64,000 nucleotides of DNA. It comes from Semisulcospira habei. Its lineage: Eukaryota; Mollusca; Gastropoda; Semisulcospiridae. The DNA is taken from positions 207,237,342 through 207,301,341 of the forward strand of contig BTPG01000003.1 in the NCBI GenBank assembly GCA_036245525.1, read 5' to 3'. The notes beneath the pieces are model-generated. The model searched no databases and had not been told where the DNA came from. It saw only the letters and a program-made list of their open reading frames with translations. The first letter of the stretch is position 1; every line of letters starts with the position of its first letter. Shown here in pieces: positions 20,920 through 30,697 of the stretch. Both the position numbers and the translations under genes were made by a program.

Positions 20920-20925
20920 AATAAA
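20920..20925 (+). terminator. LTR polyadenylation signal
   Basis: AATAAA followed by AGACTCTTCTGG. The working copy for full-length transcripts would be the one in the right LTR (28974-28979). Confidence 0.6.
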
Positions 20926-21020
20926 AGACTCTTCTGGAAACACTCTTGTCTGGCTGCGTCTTCCATCTACAACACCTTGCGTGTGGCTGCGGTAGTGTAA
21001 CACTACCTTATCTTCTTATT

Positions 21021-21038
21021 TGGTGCCGTGACCAGGAT
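21021..21038 (+). promoter_or_regulatory. primer-binding site
   Basis: TGGTGCCGTGACCAGGAT begins with the TGG complementary to a tRNA CCA end and lies 18 bp after the left LTR. The matching tRNA was not determined. Confidence 0.65.
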
Positions 21039-21182
21039 CTCTGAACGGGAAGAAACAGAGGAACGAAGAGACAGAAAAACTAGACTATCATCACCAAATC
21101 GACAGCCAACGACGCAAGGGTGGAAGAGCAGACCAGAAAGAGAAGAGAAGAGTGCAAGCCAACAACCCAAAGAGAAGAGAAG

Positions 21183-21400
21183 AGTTCGAGCCCACTTCAA
21201 GAAAAGCAGAGTTCGAGCCCACTTCAAGAAAAGCAGAGTTCGAGCCCACGTCAAGGAAAAGCAGAGTTCGAGCCCAAGTCAAGGAAAAGCAGAGTTCGAG
21301 CCCACTTCAAGAAAAGCAGAGTTCGAGCCCACTTCAAGGAAAGCAGAGTTCGAGCCCACGTCAAGGAAAAACAGAGTTCGAGCCCACGGGACGTCTGCGA
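21183..21400 (+). repeat. leader minisatellite (27-28 bp, eight copies)
   Basis: Units of the form GAGTTCGAGCCCACTTCAAG then AAAAGCA sit between the primer-binding site and gag. Because 27 is a multiple of three, long open frames arise in all three plus frames, with translated repeats such as RVRAHFKKS. They are probably not genes. The run could belong to the RNA packaging leader. Confidence 0.85.
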
Positions 21401-21531
21401 CTCATTCAAGACCAACAGCCGAAAGGATCACGGGGTAAGTGACTTTTTCGTTTAACCCTTGTTGAGTCTTATATAGGAGCCAGACCAGTTAGCTAGGGTT
21501 GTGTTGTTGTTACATTTAAAAAGAAACAAAA

Positions 21532-22389
21532 ATGGCAGAGGAAGTGTTTAGGATTTTAGGCGAAAAAGTAGAGGAAATGAGTCAGGCGATTAACGCCCAG
21601 AGTATAGGGCAGATGGTAGGAACGTTTGACGGAAAGCCTACCAAATTTAGGGAGTGGATAAAAGAAATTGACAAATATGCAGTGCTAATAAAAGCCCTCA
21701 ACAGGCGCCCCGTCATTGCTTATCAAGCAAGCTCGGGGGTGGTGAGTGATTTTATCCATCGATTCTTACAAACGGAAGCGGCAGGGGATTGGGATGAACT
21801 GAAAAGGCAGCTAACCCTAAGGTTCGGCGAAATCGCCGATGAAAATCATGCTTTTGCGTTGCTACAGCGGGTGAAACAAAACCCGAGGGAAAGCGTGCCT
21901 CTGTACGCAGAGCGACTAATGACTCTGGCCGGCGAAGCCTTCCCGAGTCAGATGGGCGCTGCTGTGGTACAACGGCAACTAACAAATTTCTTTGTTGACG
22001 GATTGGCGCAGGACTTTCTTAAGATGAAAGTCCTGAGGGATAACTCAAATACATTAGATAGGGCCGTGCAAGAGGAAAACCTTCGCCATAGGTTTGAGCT
22101 ACGCACGATAAACAATCGGCCAGTTAGTCAGCCGAGAGCGACAGCTAGGAGTGGAGAAGAGGCTATGGAAGTAGACCATGCTCGTCACCGTAATTGTTTT
22201 AAATGCGGGAGAGTAGGGCACCAGGCAAGAAATTGCCGAGTGATAGGGGCGGTTGGTCAGCAAACAATGCGTCCACCGATTCAATGCTGGAAGTGTGGGG
22301 AACGAGGTCACATTCAGCGGGAATGTAGAAAGGCCGGAAACAGACGGCCACAAGGTAAAAGAAGGTTTCCGCCGAGGCAGGAAAACTAG
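21532..22389 (+). CDS. gag: Gag (capsid-nucleocapsid)
   Basis: A 285-aa intact frame. The N-terminal half has the retrotransposon-gag helical capsid pattern (GTFDGKPTKFREWIKEIDKYA, then WDELKRQLTLRFGEI and LTNFFVDGLAQDFLK). Two CCHC zinc knuckles follow, with the first cysteines at residues 222 (CFKCGRVGHQARNC) and 252 (CWKCGERGHIQREC), and a basic tail. Gag builds the virus-like particle and binds element RNA. The pol frame is open in the -1 phase before the gag stop, so Gag-Pol is probably made by -1 frameshifting near the GGAAAAC at the end of gag. Confidence 0.95.
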   Translation: MAEEVFRILGEKVEEMSQAINAQSIGQMVGTFDGKPTKFREWIKEIDKYAVLIKALNRRPVIAYQASSGVVSDFIHRFLQTEAAGDWDELKRQLTLRFGEIADENHAFALLQRVKQNPRESVPLYAERLMTLAGEAFPSQMGAAVVQRQLTNFFVDGLAQDFLKMKVLRDNSNTLDRAVQEENLRHRFELRTINNRPVSQPRATARSGEEAMEVDHARHRNCFKCGRVGHQARNCRVIGAVGQQTMRPPIQCWKCGERGHIQRECRKAGNRRPQGKRRFPPRQEN

Positions 22390-22445
22390 AAGGTTCTGCG
22401 GCACACGAAGCCGTTACGCAGGACCGGAAAAGTAGAAAGAGTCAG

Positions 22446-25400
22446 TTGTTTAGCATTAATGTAGCGGGTAGCCCTAAGTGCATAGTGTTCAAAATTGGGA
22501 AGCAACGATTTCGTAGCTTGATCGATACGGGAGCAGAGGTGTCTTTGATTAGCAAGGGGGCTTACGATAAACTCAGTCATAAGCCAAAGTTAGGAAAGGT
22601 AGATGTGTCGTTACAGTCAGTTAGTGGAGAAGCTTTACACGTATTGGGGAGTTCAGAATTAGAATTTATGGTAGCGGGGCAAAAGTTTAAACATAAGTTC
22701 TACGTGGTATCAGGGCTCAACAGGAACTTTATTTTGGGAAATGACTGGTTAGACAAAAACGGGGTGAGGATTTATTTTGACTTGAAGAAACTCAGAGTCG
22801 GAAGTGTTTATGTGCCCTATGAACAGGACATCCACATTTCGTCTTTGGTCAGAGTGACTAAGACGAAAGTGATAAAACCTCAGACGGCAGAAGTACTCCA
22901 GATACGGATGAAGAATGCTCCGTATTTTGCAAGAGAGACACTCTTAGAGATTTCGGAAACAGACGAGGGATTTATAGCACAAGAACCGGGACTGTTAGTG
23001 ACAAGCACGGTAGTCAGGCAAAATAATCACCAGACGTATCCCATACTGATAGTAAACAACACAAACAAGACGTATAGAGTTAGAAGGGGTTGTTTTGTCG
23101 GGAAGGTAACAGCAGTTCAGAAAGTACATGAAGTACAGATAGGGTCGGTTGATCGGCAGGTATCGGCAGTCGACTTGACGGAAGTCACTGCGCCGGAGAA
23201 GATGAAAGATGTAGTGTCAGAGCTCATTACGAACAATCAAGACTTGTTCGCGAATAGCGACCTTGATTTAGGGGCTACTGACACTGTCACGATGAAACTA
23301 GATACCGGCGATCATCCTCCCATTAGGATAAAACCGTATAGAATCCCGCTTCAAGATAGGGAAATTGTTGACAAGGCTCTAGAAGAGATGTTACAGGCAG
23401 GTGTGATAAGACGTTCTCAGTCCCCATGGTCTTTTAGTTTAGTGATTGTATCCAAGAAGGATGGGTCGAAACGTTTATGTGTTGACTTTAGAAAACTGAA
23501 TGAGGTTACAAAGAAAACATCGTACCCACTACCGCTGATAGATGACATTTTGTCACTGCTTGGAAAGGCCAAGTATTTTACCAGTCTGGACCTTAAGTCG
23601 GGATACTGGCAGGTCAAGATGGCGGATCAGGAGAGTAGGGATAGAGTAGCATTTGCATGCCACAAGGGATTATTCGAATTCACGAAAATGCCTTTTGGTT
23701 TGGTGGGAGCACCGGGATTGTTCATGATGCTTATGAATATCGTGCTAGCCGGTTTAGAAGGTTTTGCCTGTGCCTATCTCGATGACATTTTGATCTTCTC
23801 AGAAACAATAGAAGACCATCTGTGTCACCTTCAGACAGTCTTTGATCGATTGAGACAGCATGACCTGAAGCTGAAACTCAAGAAGTGTCAGTTCTTTGAG
23901 GAAGAAACCAAATACTTAGGGTTTGTCATTAGTAACCAGGGGATAAAACCGGATGAGGAAAAGGTAAAAGTCATTAGGGCTATGGCGGCTCCGACCTGTG
24001 TCAGAGAGTGCCGTTCGTTCATTGGTATGATTGGGTTTTACAGGAAAATGATTCCTAATTTCTCCCAGATGGCTGAACCAATCATAGCACTAACACGAAA
24101 GTATGCGAGATTCAGTTGGACAGAAGAATGCCAGAAAGCGTTTGATTTGATGAAGGAAACGTTAGCTGTAGCACCAGTGTTAGCCTATCCAGATACACGG
24201 CGTCCGTACATCCTTTACACGGATGCCAGCGACACATGCGTGGGGGCATGTCTCGCGCAAAAATGTGATGAGGATTCAGACATTTCCCCAGGCTCAAAGG
24301 TAGAAAGACCTATTTACTTTCTATCCCATAAACTTAGTACCAGTCAGAGGAAATGGTCGACAATAGAGAAAGAGGCTTTTGCGATCCATTATGCGCTTCA
24401 AAAGCTAAATCACTACTTGCGTAATGCGGAGTTTGTAATCCGCACGGATCACATGCCTCTTAAGTATTTGCTTAATTCACCAATGCAGAATAAGAAGGTG
24501 CAGATGTGGGCCCTTGGCATTTCAGGATATAACTGTACTATTGAATATATCCCAGGTCCCCAAAATGTTTTGGCAGACTTACTATCCAGAATGCCGAGTG
24601 GTACTCACATGCCAGAGCATGAGGAAGAAGAAGAGTTAACCAGAGAGGTCAATGACAATGCTTTTGTCATTGGAGTCATAAACTCCAACCATTTCACACC
24701 CAAGCAGTTTGCTAGTTGTACAATAAGGGCAGGGTGTGACGAGGAGCTGGAAAAAGTTGATCTTCCAGGGTTTGATATTATTGAGGAACAGGAGAAGGAT
24801 TCTGAAATAGTGCGCTTAAAGGACTTATTGATTAGTGAACAAGGAACCATGACAGTCAATAGGAGATACATGCTGATAGAGGATGTTCTATATTTCTTGT
24901 CTCATCCTGATGATGAACCAGTAGCCAGATTGTATGTTCCGTCTCACTTGGTAGAGTACGTAGTCAGACAGTACCATGACGAAAATGGTCACTTAGGAAT
25001 AGACAAGACGCATGACACAGTCAGCAGAAAGTATTACTGGCCTAACATGTACAAACAACTGTATGAATATGTTAGTGGGTGTGTCATCTGTCAGTCTAGA
25101 GTGTTACAAAAGAAAAGGGCCCCCGTACAGGAAATGGACATTCCTCCATACCCATTCGCTAAGTTGTCATTGGACTTGGCAGGTCCGTTTGACCGCTCCC
25201 TTAGCGGGAATCGCTATGTCATAGCATTCATCTGTCATCTGACAGGTTGGGTAGAGGCGTTCCCTGTACCAGATAAAACGCCGCAGTCAGTGGTACAACT
25301 GCTCGTAGAAGACATTCTACCCAGAATAGTATCAGACAATGGATCTGAGAATGTGAATAGGGTTATGGCAGAAACGCTGGCAGAATTGAACATAGACCAT

Positions 25401-26303
25401 GTCACGACCAGTCTTTATCATCCACAGTCCAATGCTAAAGTCGAACGTTTTCACAGAACTTTTAACGACATTCTGTCCAAAAAGATACAAGAGGATTTTT
25501 CGACATGGGACGTGCATATTAACCAGGTACTAGCAGCTTATAGTGTTTGTGTTTCGGAAACTACGCAGGAATCTCCTTTCTTTTTACTGTACGGTCGCGA
25601 TCCAGTGCTACCGTTAGATAACATCCTTAGACCCCGAAGAAAATACGCTGGTGAAGAGTTTCACAAGATAGCGCTTGAACAGCAACACAAGGCCTTCACC
25701 CAGGTATATCGGCGAATTAAGAAAGCACAGAAGAAAGGGGCTAAGTATGCTAATAGAGGTGTACAGCCTGTCGAGATTAAGGTCGGTGATCCAGTGTACC
25801 TTCGTAATCACCGTAGACACAATAAGTTAGACAGTAAGTGGAGGTCGCACTATAGAGTGGTGGAACAATTGTCGCCTGTCACATTCAGGGTACGACATCA
25901 ACTAGATGGCACTGAGGTCAGTTCACATGCTGAACACTTGCGGATAGCCAAAATTAGCGAGTGGCCGATTCCAAAAGCCAGGGGGAGAACATTACGTAAA
26001 GCCACCCAGGTTGTAGCTCCAGAATCATCCGATAGCGACAGTGACGATGCAATAGGGCAAGAGAACGCACGAGACAGACTGACTAGGGGGGTGCGAAAAG
26101 AGCGTGAGAATTCTTCATCCGAGGAGGACGTTCCGTTAATGGAGTTAAGAAAGCGCCTAAAGACAAGAGAGAAAAGATCTCTCTCAGCAGTAAACGTTAG
26201 TTGTAGCAAGGGCACATCAGACAGTTCTGATGATGGGGAGATCGACGACAATCGTTCGATTCAGCCTAGTTTACAGACTAATGGGGTTAGGGAAATTCTT
26301 TAA
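22446..26303 (+). CDS. pol: Pol: protease, RT, RNase H, integrase
   Basis: A 1,285-aa open frame, with the same phase open upstream into gag. The aspartic protease has LIDTGAEVSLIS (Asp 27). RT has the palm motif YLDDILIF (residues 444-451), preceded by TSLDLKSGYWQVKM. RNase H has YTDASDTCVGA (Asp 593) with KEAFAIHYAL and DHMPLKYLL. The integrase has the H-H-C-C zinc domain (HLGIDKTH to CVICQ) and the catalytic triad Asp 910, Asp 964, Glu 1000, giving exact D-35-E spacing. A C-terminal GPY-like YRVVEQLSPVTFRVR and a serine/acid-rich tail follow. It is intact, and the RT type and domain order are Ty3/Gypsy. The linker just before SDNGSE looks a few residues shorter than usual. Confidence 0.95.
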   Translation: MFSINVAGSPKCIVFKIGKQRFRSLIDTGAEVSLISKGAYDKLSHKPKLGKVDVSLQSVSGEALHVLGSSELEFMVAGQKFKHKFYVVSGLNRNFILGNDWLDKNGVRIYFDLKKLRVGSVYVPYEQDIHISSLVRVTKTKVIKPQTAEVLQIRMKNAPYFARETLLEISETDEGFIAQEPGLLVTSTVVRQNNHQTYPILIVNNTNKTYRVRRGCFVGKVTAVQKVHEVQIGSVDRQVSAVDLTEVTAPEKMKDVVSELITNNQDLFANSDLDLGATDTVTMKLDTGDHPPIRIKPYRIPLQDREIVDKALEEMLQAGVIRRSQSPWSFSLVIVSKKDGSKRLCVDFRKLNEVTKKTSYPLPLIDDILSLLGKAKYFTSLDLKSGYWQVKMADQESRDRVAFACHKGLFEFTKMPFGLVGAPGLFMMLMNIVLAGLEGFACAYLDDILIFSETIEDHLCHLQTVFDRLRQHDLKLKLKKCQFFEEETKYLGFVISNQGIKPDEEKVKVIRAMAAPTCVRECRSFIGMIGFYRKMIPNFSQMAEPIIALTRKYARFSWTEECQKAFDLMKETLAVAPVLAYPDTRRPYILYTDASDTCVGACLAQKCDEDSDISPGSKVERPIYFLSHKLSTSQRKWSTIEKEAFAIHYALQKLNHYLRNAEFVIRTDHMPLKYLLNSPMQNKKVQMWALGISGYNCTIEYIPGPQNVLADLLSRMPSGTHMPEHEEEEELTREVNDNAFVIGVINSNHFTPKQFASCTIRAGCDEELEKVDLPGFDIIEEQEKDSEIVRLKDLLISEQGTMTVNRRYMLIEDVLYFLSHPDDEPVARLYVPSHLVEYVVRQYHDENGHLGIDKTHDTVSRKYYWPNMYKQLYEYVSGCVICQSRVLQKKRAPVQEMDIPPYPFAKLSLDLAGPFDRSLSGNRYVIAFICHLTGWVEAFPVPDKTPQSVVQLLVEDILPRIVSDNGSENVNRVMAETLAELNIDHVTTSLYHPQSNAKVERFHRTFNDILSKKIQEDFSTWDVHINQVLAAYSVCVSETTQESPFFLLYGRDPVLPLDNILRPRRKYAGEEFHKIALEQQHKAFTQVYRRIKKAQKKGAKYANRGVQPVEIKVGDPVYLRNHRRHNKLDSKWRSHYRVVEQLSPVTFRVRHQLDGTEVSSHAEHLRIAKISEWPIPKARGRTLRKATQVVAPESSDSDSDDAIGQENARDRLTRGVRKERENSSSEEDVPLMELRKRLKTREKRSLSAVNVSCSKGTSDSSDDGEIDDNRSIQPSLQTNGVREIL

Positions 26304-26473
26304 GCGATACTGACTCTTCTGCCAAAGAAGGCTTCAAATTAGAAATGCGACTCTCAGACGGTATCTGGGAGAGGACTATTGTAATGTGTAAATCATGAAG
26401 CATGATTTGAGTTTTGTCAGAGACAGTGGTATAAGTCTCTGGTGATATCTCGTATGTTGCAGACAACAACAAG

Positions 26474-27649
26474 ATGAATTTTTTTTATTTTTTATTTTTT
26501 TTAGTCTGATAGTATTGGGGCTAGCGCAGGGTTTAAATATTAATCACAATGTCGTATTTCAAAAACTTGATGAAGTTACCACTAGTAACTGGAGATTCAG
26601 GTCGGCCTGCGCCAGAATCAATGACGGCTCAGTATGACTTAGAATCCACAACAATAGCAGTAGACGCGCAACGTACGCGGTTCGCGTTCCTTACGGAAGC
26701 TGAACTTGAAGCTCGTTCCAAACCCTTGATAGGATTCTGTGCGATTCGAAGTGCAATATATCCTATGAACATTAATCAGTTTTGTGTTATGGCGCTGTTT
26801 TTAAACAATTCAGACGTAATTGCAACACACTGCCAAACAAAGGTCAAGTTGGGTACAGTGTTACCTATGGCACGGTATATAATGGATGGGCTATGGGTCA
26901 TTAGTAATCATAGTCCACTAGAGATGAGTATTAGTTGTCACGGTAAAGGGGTCACGTACCAAAAAATCAACCCACCATTATCGCTAATCCGCCTCAATGA
27001 ATCATGTACGGCTATTAGTGATAGATTGATGTTAACCCTTTACTACCAACAAGAGAGCCAGTATCAGGTGGAAGACAAATTGATAGGATGGATGGAAAAC
27101 TATGCATTTTCCAATACAACGTTATGGAAACCATTTCATAGCGCTTTACCAGACTACGATCCCATCTCTTTGTCCAAAGAGTTAGATGAAATTAAGGAAA
27201 TGCCAATGGATCATCTAATTGCTCGACTTCAGAGCATGCAATTCGTTAAGCCAAAACAAGAATGGGTGATATGAAAACAGATCATCATTGGTTCTATCAT
27301 AGGGACAGTTGTAGTGATCATAATTGGGGTAGGGTGTAAACGATATAAAAAGAAAACTAGCGCATGGTTTGGCTCCATATTATCACGACTCAGGAAGGGT
27401 GAACGTGAGGTCACTGTGCCTACGTTGATTTCGGCGGCTGTGCAATCAGCAGACGTGAATGACGTCGCAAGAGCGAAGGACTCTACGCCGATGATGGAGG
27501 GAGGAGTGCAGTTACTCCCCGCCTCGAACGTTGTCAAGTTTACCCGTCGTTGGGGTAACCAAGGATCAACGTGTTGCGATCCAGGAAGAATCGTGAAGAA
27601 TAACGAACACATGTGCAAAGACATAACCGAGTCGACGATTTTGATGTGA
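26474..27649 (+). pseudogene. env: env-like gene, broken
   Basis: Three pieces can be seen. A methionine-initiated, Phe/Leu-rich signal-peptide-like start at 26474 breaks in the T-rich run at 26479-26502, and its continuation in another frame to about 26630 looks like the N-terminus of an Env. The main frame (26549-27274, 241 aa) has cysteine and WVISNHSP/SISCHGKG-type blocks resembling the C-terminal ectodomain of errantivirus Env/baculovirus F-like proteins. A TGA at 27272 then precedes, in the same frame, a membrane anchor (IIIGSIIGTVVVIIIGVG) and a basic cytoplasmic tail ending at 27649. The length between signal peptide and the conserved C-terminal part is too short to hold the usual cleavage site and fusion peptide region. 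No functional envelope protein is expected. Confidence 0.6.
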
Positions 27650-27852
27650 ACATTTATGGGCGTGATTACGCCGGACAATAATAATTTTTAATAAGGAGTG
27701 ATCGATTTAAATAAGCGGTCATTCCGAAAAATGATGTATTTTGTGGATAACATGTTTAATTGTTTGAAATGATGTTGTTGTCTGAATATTGTGTAATGAA
27801 AAAAAAAAACGAATCTTGTGAATTAAGATTCCTTTTTTTTTTCGGGTAGGTT

Positions 27853-27862
27853 TGGGAGGAGA
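27853..27862 (+). promoter_or_regulatory. polypurine tract
   Basis: GGGAGGAGA directly upstream of the right LTR, the expected plus-strand primer for reverse transcription. Confidence 0.75.
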
Positions 27863-29056
27863 TGTTACACTATAAGTGTATACGACCAATATCACGGTCG
27901 GGTAATTTTATAATTTCCCTTGATATGAAAATAACGAGGGTATAATTAGTACCACGGGCTCACGTGGGGTTGACAAGTGGCCGGCCCTACTAAGCTGGGA
28001 CTAATGAATAAATAATGAGCCCTCGTTAGTAGTGAGGAACACAGACTCCTGCTGACAAAGAATAATTATGAGAGTCAGTAATAGGTTACTGGTCAGCTAA
28101 GATCAGAGGACGCTGGCCACCATAATAGATGTGGAATAATTAGGAGAGACAGTAATGGGTCCCTGGTCAGCTAAGATCAGAGGACGCTGGCCACCATAAT
28201 AGATGTGAAATAATTAGGAGAGACAGTAATGGGTCCCTGGTCAGCTAAGATCAGAGGACGCTGGCCACCATAATAGATGTGGAATAATTATGAGAGACAG
28301 TAATGGGTTCCTTTGATAGCTAGGATTAGAGGACGCTGGCCACCATAATAGATGTGGAATAGTTAGGAGAGACAGTAATGAGTTCCTTTGATAGCTAGGA
28401 TCAGAGGACGCTGACCAGCATAATAGATGTGGAATAATTATGAGAGACAGTAATGGGTCCCTGGTCAGCTAGGATCAGAGGGCGCTATCCACCAGAGCAG
28501 ATGGGGGATAGATTATGGGCGACAGTAATAGCTCCTTTGACAGATAGGGTCAGGGGACGCTGGCCACCATGATAGATGTGGAATAATATGGGTGACAGTA
28601 ATAGCCCCTTTGACTGGTTGAGACAAAGGGGCGATGCCCTCGGCCAGAACGGGTATATATATTGGGGGTAAACACCAGAACGGCAGAGCTCACAACGAAG
28701 AAAACGAGATAGAGAGAGAGCTCGCACAATGACCAGAACGAGACAGCTCACAACGAAGGGAACAAGATAGATGCAGAGAGCTCACAACGAAGGGAACAAG
28801 ATAGAGAGGGAGCTCGCACAATGAAGAGAGAGGACACAACGAAGAGAGAGAGTGAGATAGATAGATAGAGGGAGCTGAGAAGCGAGAGACCGAGCTCCGG
28901 TATTTTCGCCATTTTAGTATGCCATGCTAGTAGGTTGGTTGTGCCCAACCTATTAGACCCACGATGACCAAGAAATAAAAGACTCTTCTGGAAACACTCT
29001 TGTCTGGCTGTGTCTTCCATCTACAACACCTTGCGTGTGGCTGCGGTAGTGTAACA
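27863..29056 (+). repeat. right LTR
   Basis: 1,194 bp, collinear with the left LTR at a constant offset of 8,054, with four transitions seen. Two of the four fall in CpG dinucleotides of the left copy (20744 and 20957), as expected for deamination of methylated cytosine. Confidence 0.95.
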
Positions 29057-29060
29057 TACA

Positions 29061-29436
29061 GCGTTACCAAGACGTTCTCAGATATGCGAGATCAAAAGTT
29101 GACTTTGTAGTTGGTATCGGGTTATACATGTTGCCATCTGACCTTCAACTCCAAATGGGTACAATAACAAATTATAATAATGAAATCATTGTTGCAGGTC
29201 GTGATAAAAAATTAGGACTCAATCAATCTGTAAACTTAGGAGCAACAACCGCACATGTTCAGTCATTAAAACCATTACAGACGGTAACACCCCCGGCCCC
29301 GGCCCCGGGCCTGGCCCCAACACCGGCACCCATACAACCAGTACAGTCAACCCCGGACACACATGAGTCAGAGAGAACTGCATTGGTAATAGGCCTAACG
29401 GGGTTAGGGGTTTTACTTCTTTATCTGTTTCATTAA
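29061..29436 (+). pseudogene. Polinton gene of unknown role, 3' part
   Basis: Continues the gene interrupted at 19808. Counting only one copy of the 4-bp target duplication, the reading frame is exactly preserved across the insertion site and stays open to a TAA at 29434. This part has an Ala/Pro-rich tract (VTPPAPAPGLAPTPAPIQP) and a C-terminal hydrophobic anchor of about 18 residues (LVIGLTGLGVLLLYLF). The intact protein would be a C-terminally membrane-anchored product of about 420 aa. Its end overlaps the convergent gene at 29413. Confidence 0.65.
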
Positions 29437-30657
29437 ATAACCCACCATCAACCCTCCTACTGTAACCAAAAATACCCACACATGTTCTGCCATAAATCCA
29501 ACTACCTTTGCTGCTGTAGTAATCATCCAACTGACAACTGTGCCAATTATGCCAGGCAAAGCATCCATTGCTTTCAGAGCCAATTTCTTAAGTAGATCTG
29601 AAATATGAGACAGTTGTTTCTTTACCCATGACTGTAAATCTTTTGGATCTGTTGGAGCCGGGGGGCCTGGAGGACCTGGCGGTGCTGCACCCCCACCACC
29701 GCTTGTGCCCCCACCACTACCAGAGACAGCTAACACAGCAGTACTGATAATAAATCCAAGAGCAGTAATTAAACTAGCAATTGTGATACCCTGTTCTCTG
29801 AAAAGTGTTTTCAATCTCTCAGCCAGAGAAGTGTCTTCGTGAAGTATTTTCTGAATAGTTTCTCTAATTCTGTTGACCTGTGTTTTTAGTTTTTGTCTTC
29901 CAATACTAATTGTTTCTAACCTTCCAGATCTTTCTATCTGCAAATCATTTAATCTGTGTTGGATTCTTTCTTTCATTTCTGTGTCAAGATTCCCATTGTC
30001 TGCGGTAGCCAGTTTATCTTTTTCATGTTCTATGTGTTTATCAAGCTCACCCAGTTTGGCAACATTGTTTACCATCTCACCTCTTATTGTCTGCAGTGAT
30101 TTATCCAACCCTATAATCTCCCGCATTGACAAAGGTGGGTCATCTATTGTTTTCATAGCATCGTTTATTTGTCCTTCAGTAAATGAAGTTTCTTGTATCA
30201 CTGTGTTTGCTATTTCTGGTAGGCTTGTTACAGGTGCCATTTCAATTTGTTGCCCTGTTGGCAACTTTGTTTGTGTGTCGTGAAGAACACTAACCAGTCT
30301 AGGCATGACAGGAGACCCTCCAATTCCAAGGTACCTTGCCAACCCAGAGTTACCACCGACTTCTCCTTTAATTGTACTTAAAGCTCTAAACTTAGAAGGA
30401 TTGTTTTTATGTGTTAGACATATTTTCCCTCTGTCTGTATTTACAAATAAGTGTCCTTTATCATATTCAAACTGATTAGGATCTATTACATCTGGACGCG
30501 CTCCAACAGTGTCATAAAATGAGTTTACTTTGTCTTTTAACAGTTCATGATACATAATACTACTAGTTACCATTCCAGTCGTATCTGTGATACTGGTATC
30601 TGAGGCATCCATGACATCCATTTCAAAATCTTCATGATTAAATCCTCCCGCTGCCAT
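29413..30657 (-). CDS. Polinton-encoded protein with coiled coil and membrane spans, unassigned
   Basis: A 414-aa intact frame. It has an acidic N-terminus, then a long helical middle with coiled-coil character (about residues 185-275, LGELDKHIEHEKDKL and MKERIQHRLNDLQIE). A hydrophobic segment (about 288-312, ITIASLITALGFIISTAVLA) is followed by a Gly/Pro-rich linker (GGGTSGGGGAAPPGPPGPP) and two further hydrophobic stretches near the C-terminus. It is divergent from the major capsid gene, with only 40 nt between starts. This is one of the few undamaged genes of the element. It is possibly a virion membrane or internal protein; the function is unknown. Confidence 0.65.
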   Translation of the reverse strand: MAAGGFNHEDFEMDVMDASDTSITDTTGMVTSSIMYHELLKDKVNSFYDTVGARPDVIDPNQFEYDKGHLFVNTDRGKICLTHKNNPSKFRALSTIKGEVGGNSGLARYLGIGGSPVMPRLVSVLHDTQTKLPTGQQIEMAPVTSLPEIANTVIQETSFTEGQINDAMKTIDDPPLSMREIIGLDKSLQTIRGEMVNNVAKLGELDKHIEHEKDKLATADNGNLDTEMKERIQHRLNDLQIERSGRLETISIGRQKLKTQVNRIRETIQKILHEDTSLAERLKTLFREQGITIASLITALGFIISTAVLAVSGSGGGTSGGGGAAPPGPPGPPAPTDPKDLQSWVKKQLSHISDLLKKLALKAMDALPGIIGTVVSWMITTAAKVVGFMAEHVWVFLVTVGGLMVGYLMKQIKK

Positions 30658-30697
30658 TGTTTTATTAATTTATTATTTTTTATTGTGCATAATAAAA

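Larger units (their letters stand above)
19809..21002 (+). repeat. left LTR
   Basis: Starts TGTTACAC and ends GTGTAACA. A TATA box (20600-20608, TATATATAT) lies 320 bp before a polyadenylation signal AATAAA (20920-20925), giving a U3/R/U5 layout. U3 contains the roughly 75-bp tandem repeats listed separately. Confidence 0.95.
19809..29056 (+). mobile_element. Ty3/Gypsy-type LTR retrotransposon with env-like gene
   Basis: A complete 9,248-bp element: 1,194-bp LTRs with TGTTACACTA...TAGTGTAACA ends, a primer-binding site at 21021, gag, pol in PR-RT-RH-IN order (Gypsy order), an env-like third gene, and a polypurine tract GGGAGGAGA just before the right LTR. The LTRs align without gaps, and I see four differences (20273/28327, 20308/28362, 20744/28798, 20957/29011), all transitions. 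That implies a recent insertion. It lies inside a Polinton gene. Confidence 0.95.

Noticed and set aside
21028..21438. 136-aa open frame after the left LTR as a true gene
   Set aside because: Its length comes from a 27-bp repeat that is open in all plus frames.
25290..25340. Deletion in the integrase catalytic core of pol
   Set aside because: The linker before SDNGSE looks short, but the catalytic Asp-35-Glu spacing is exact and the frame is open, so it may be a family trait.
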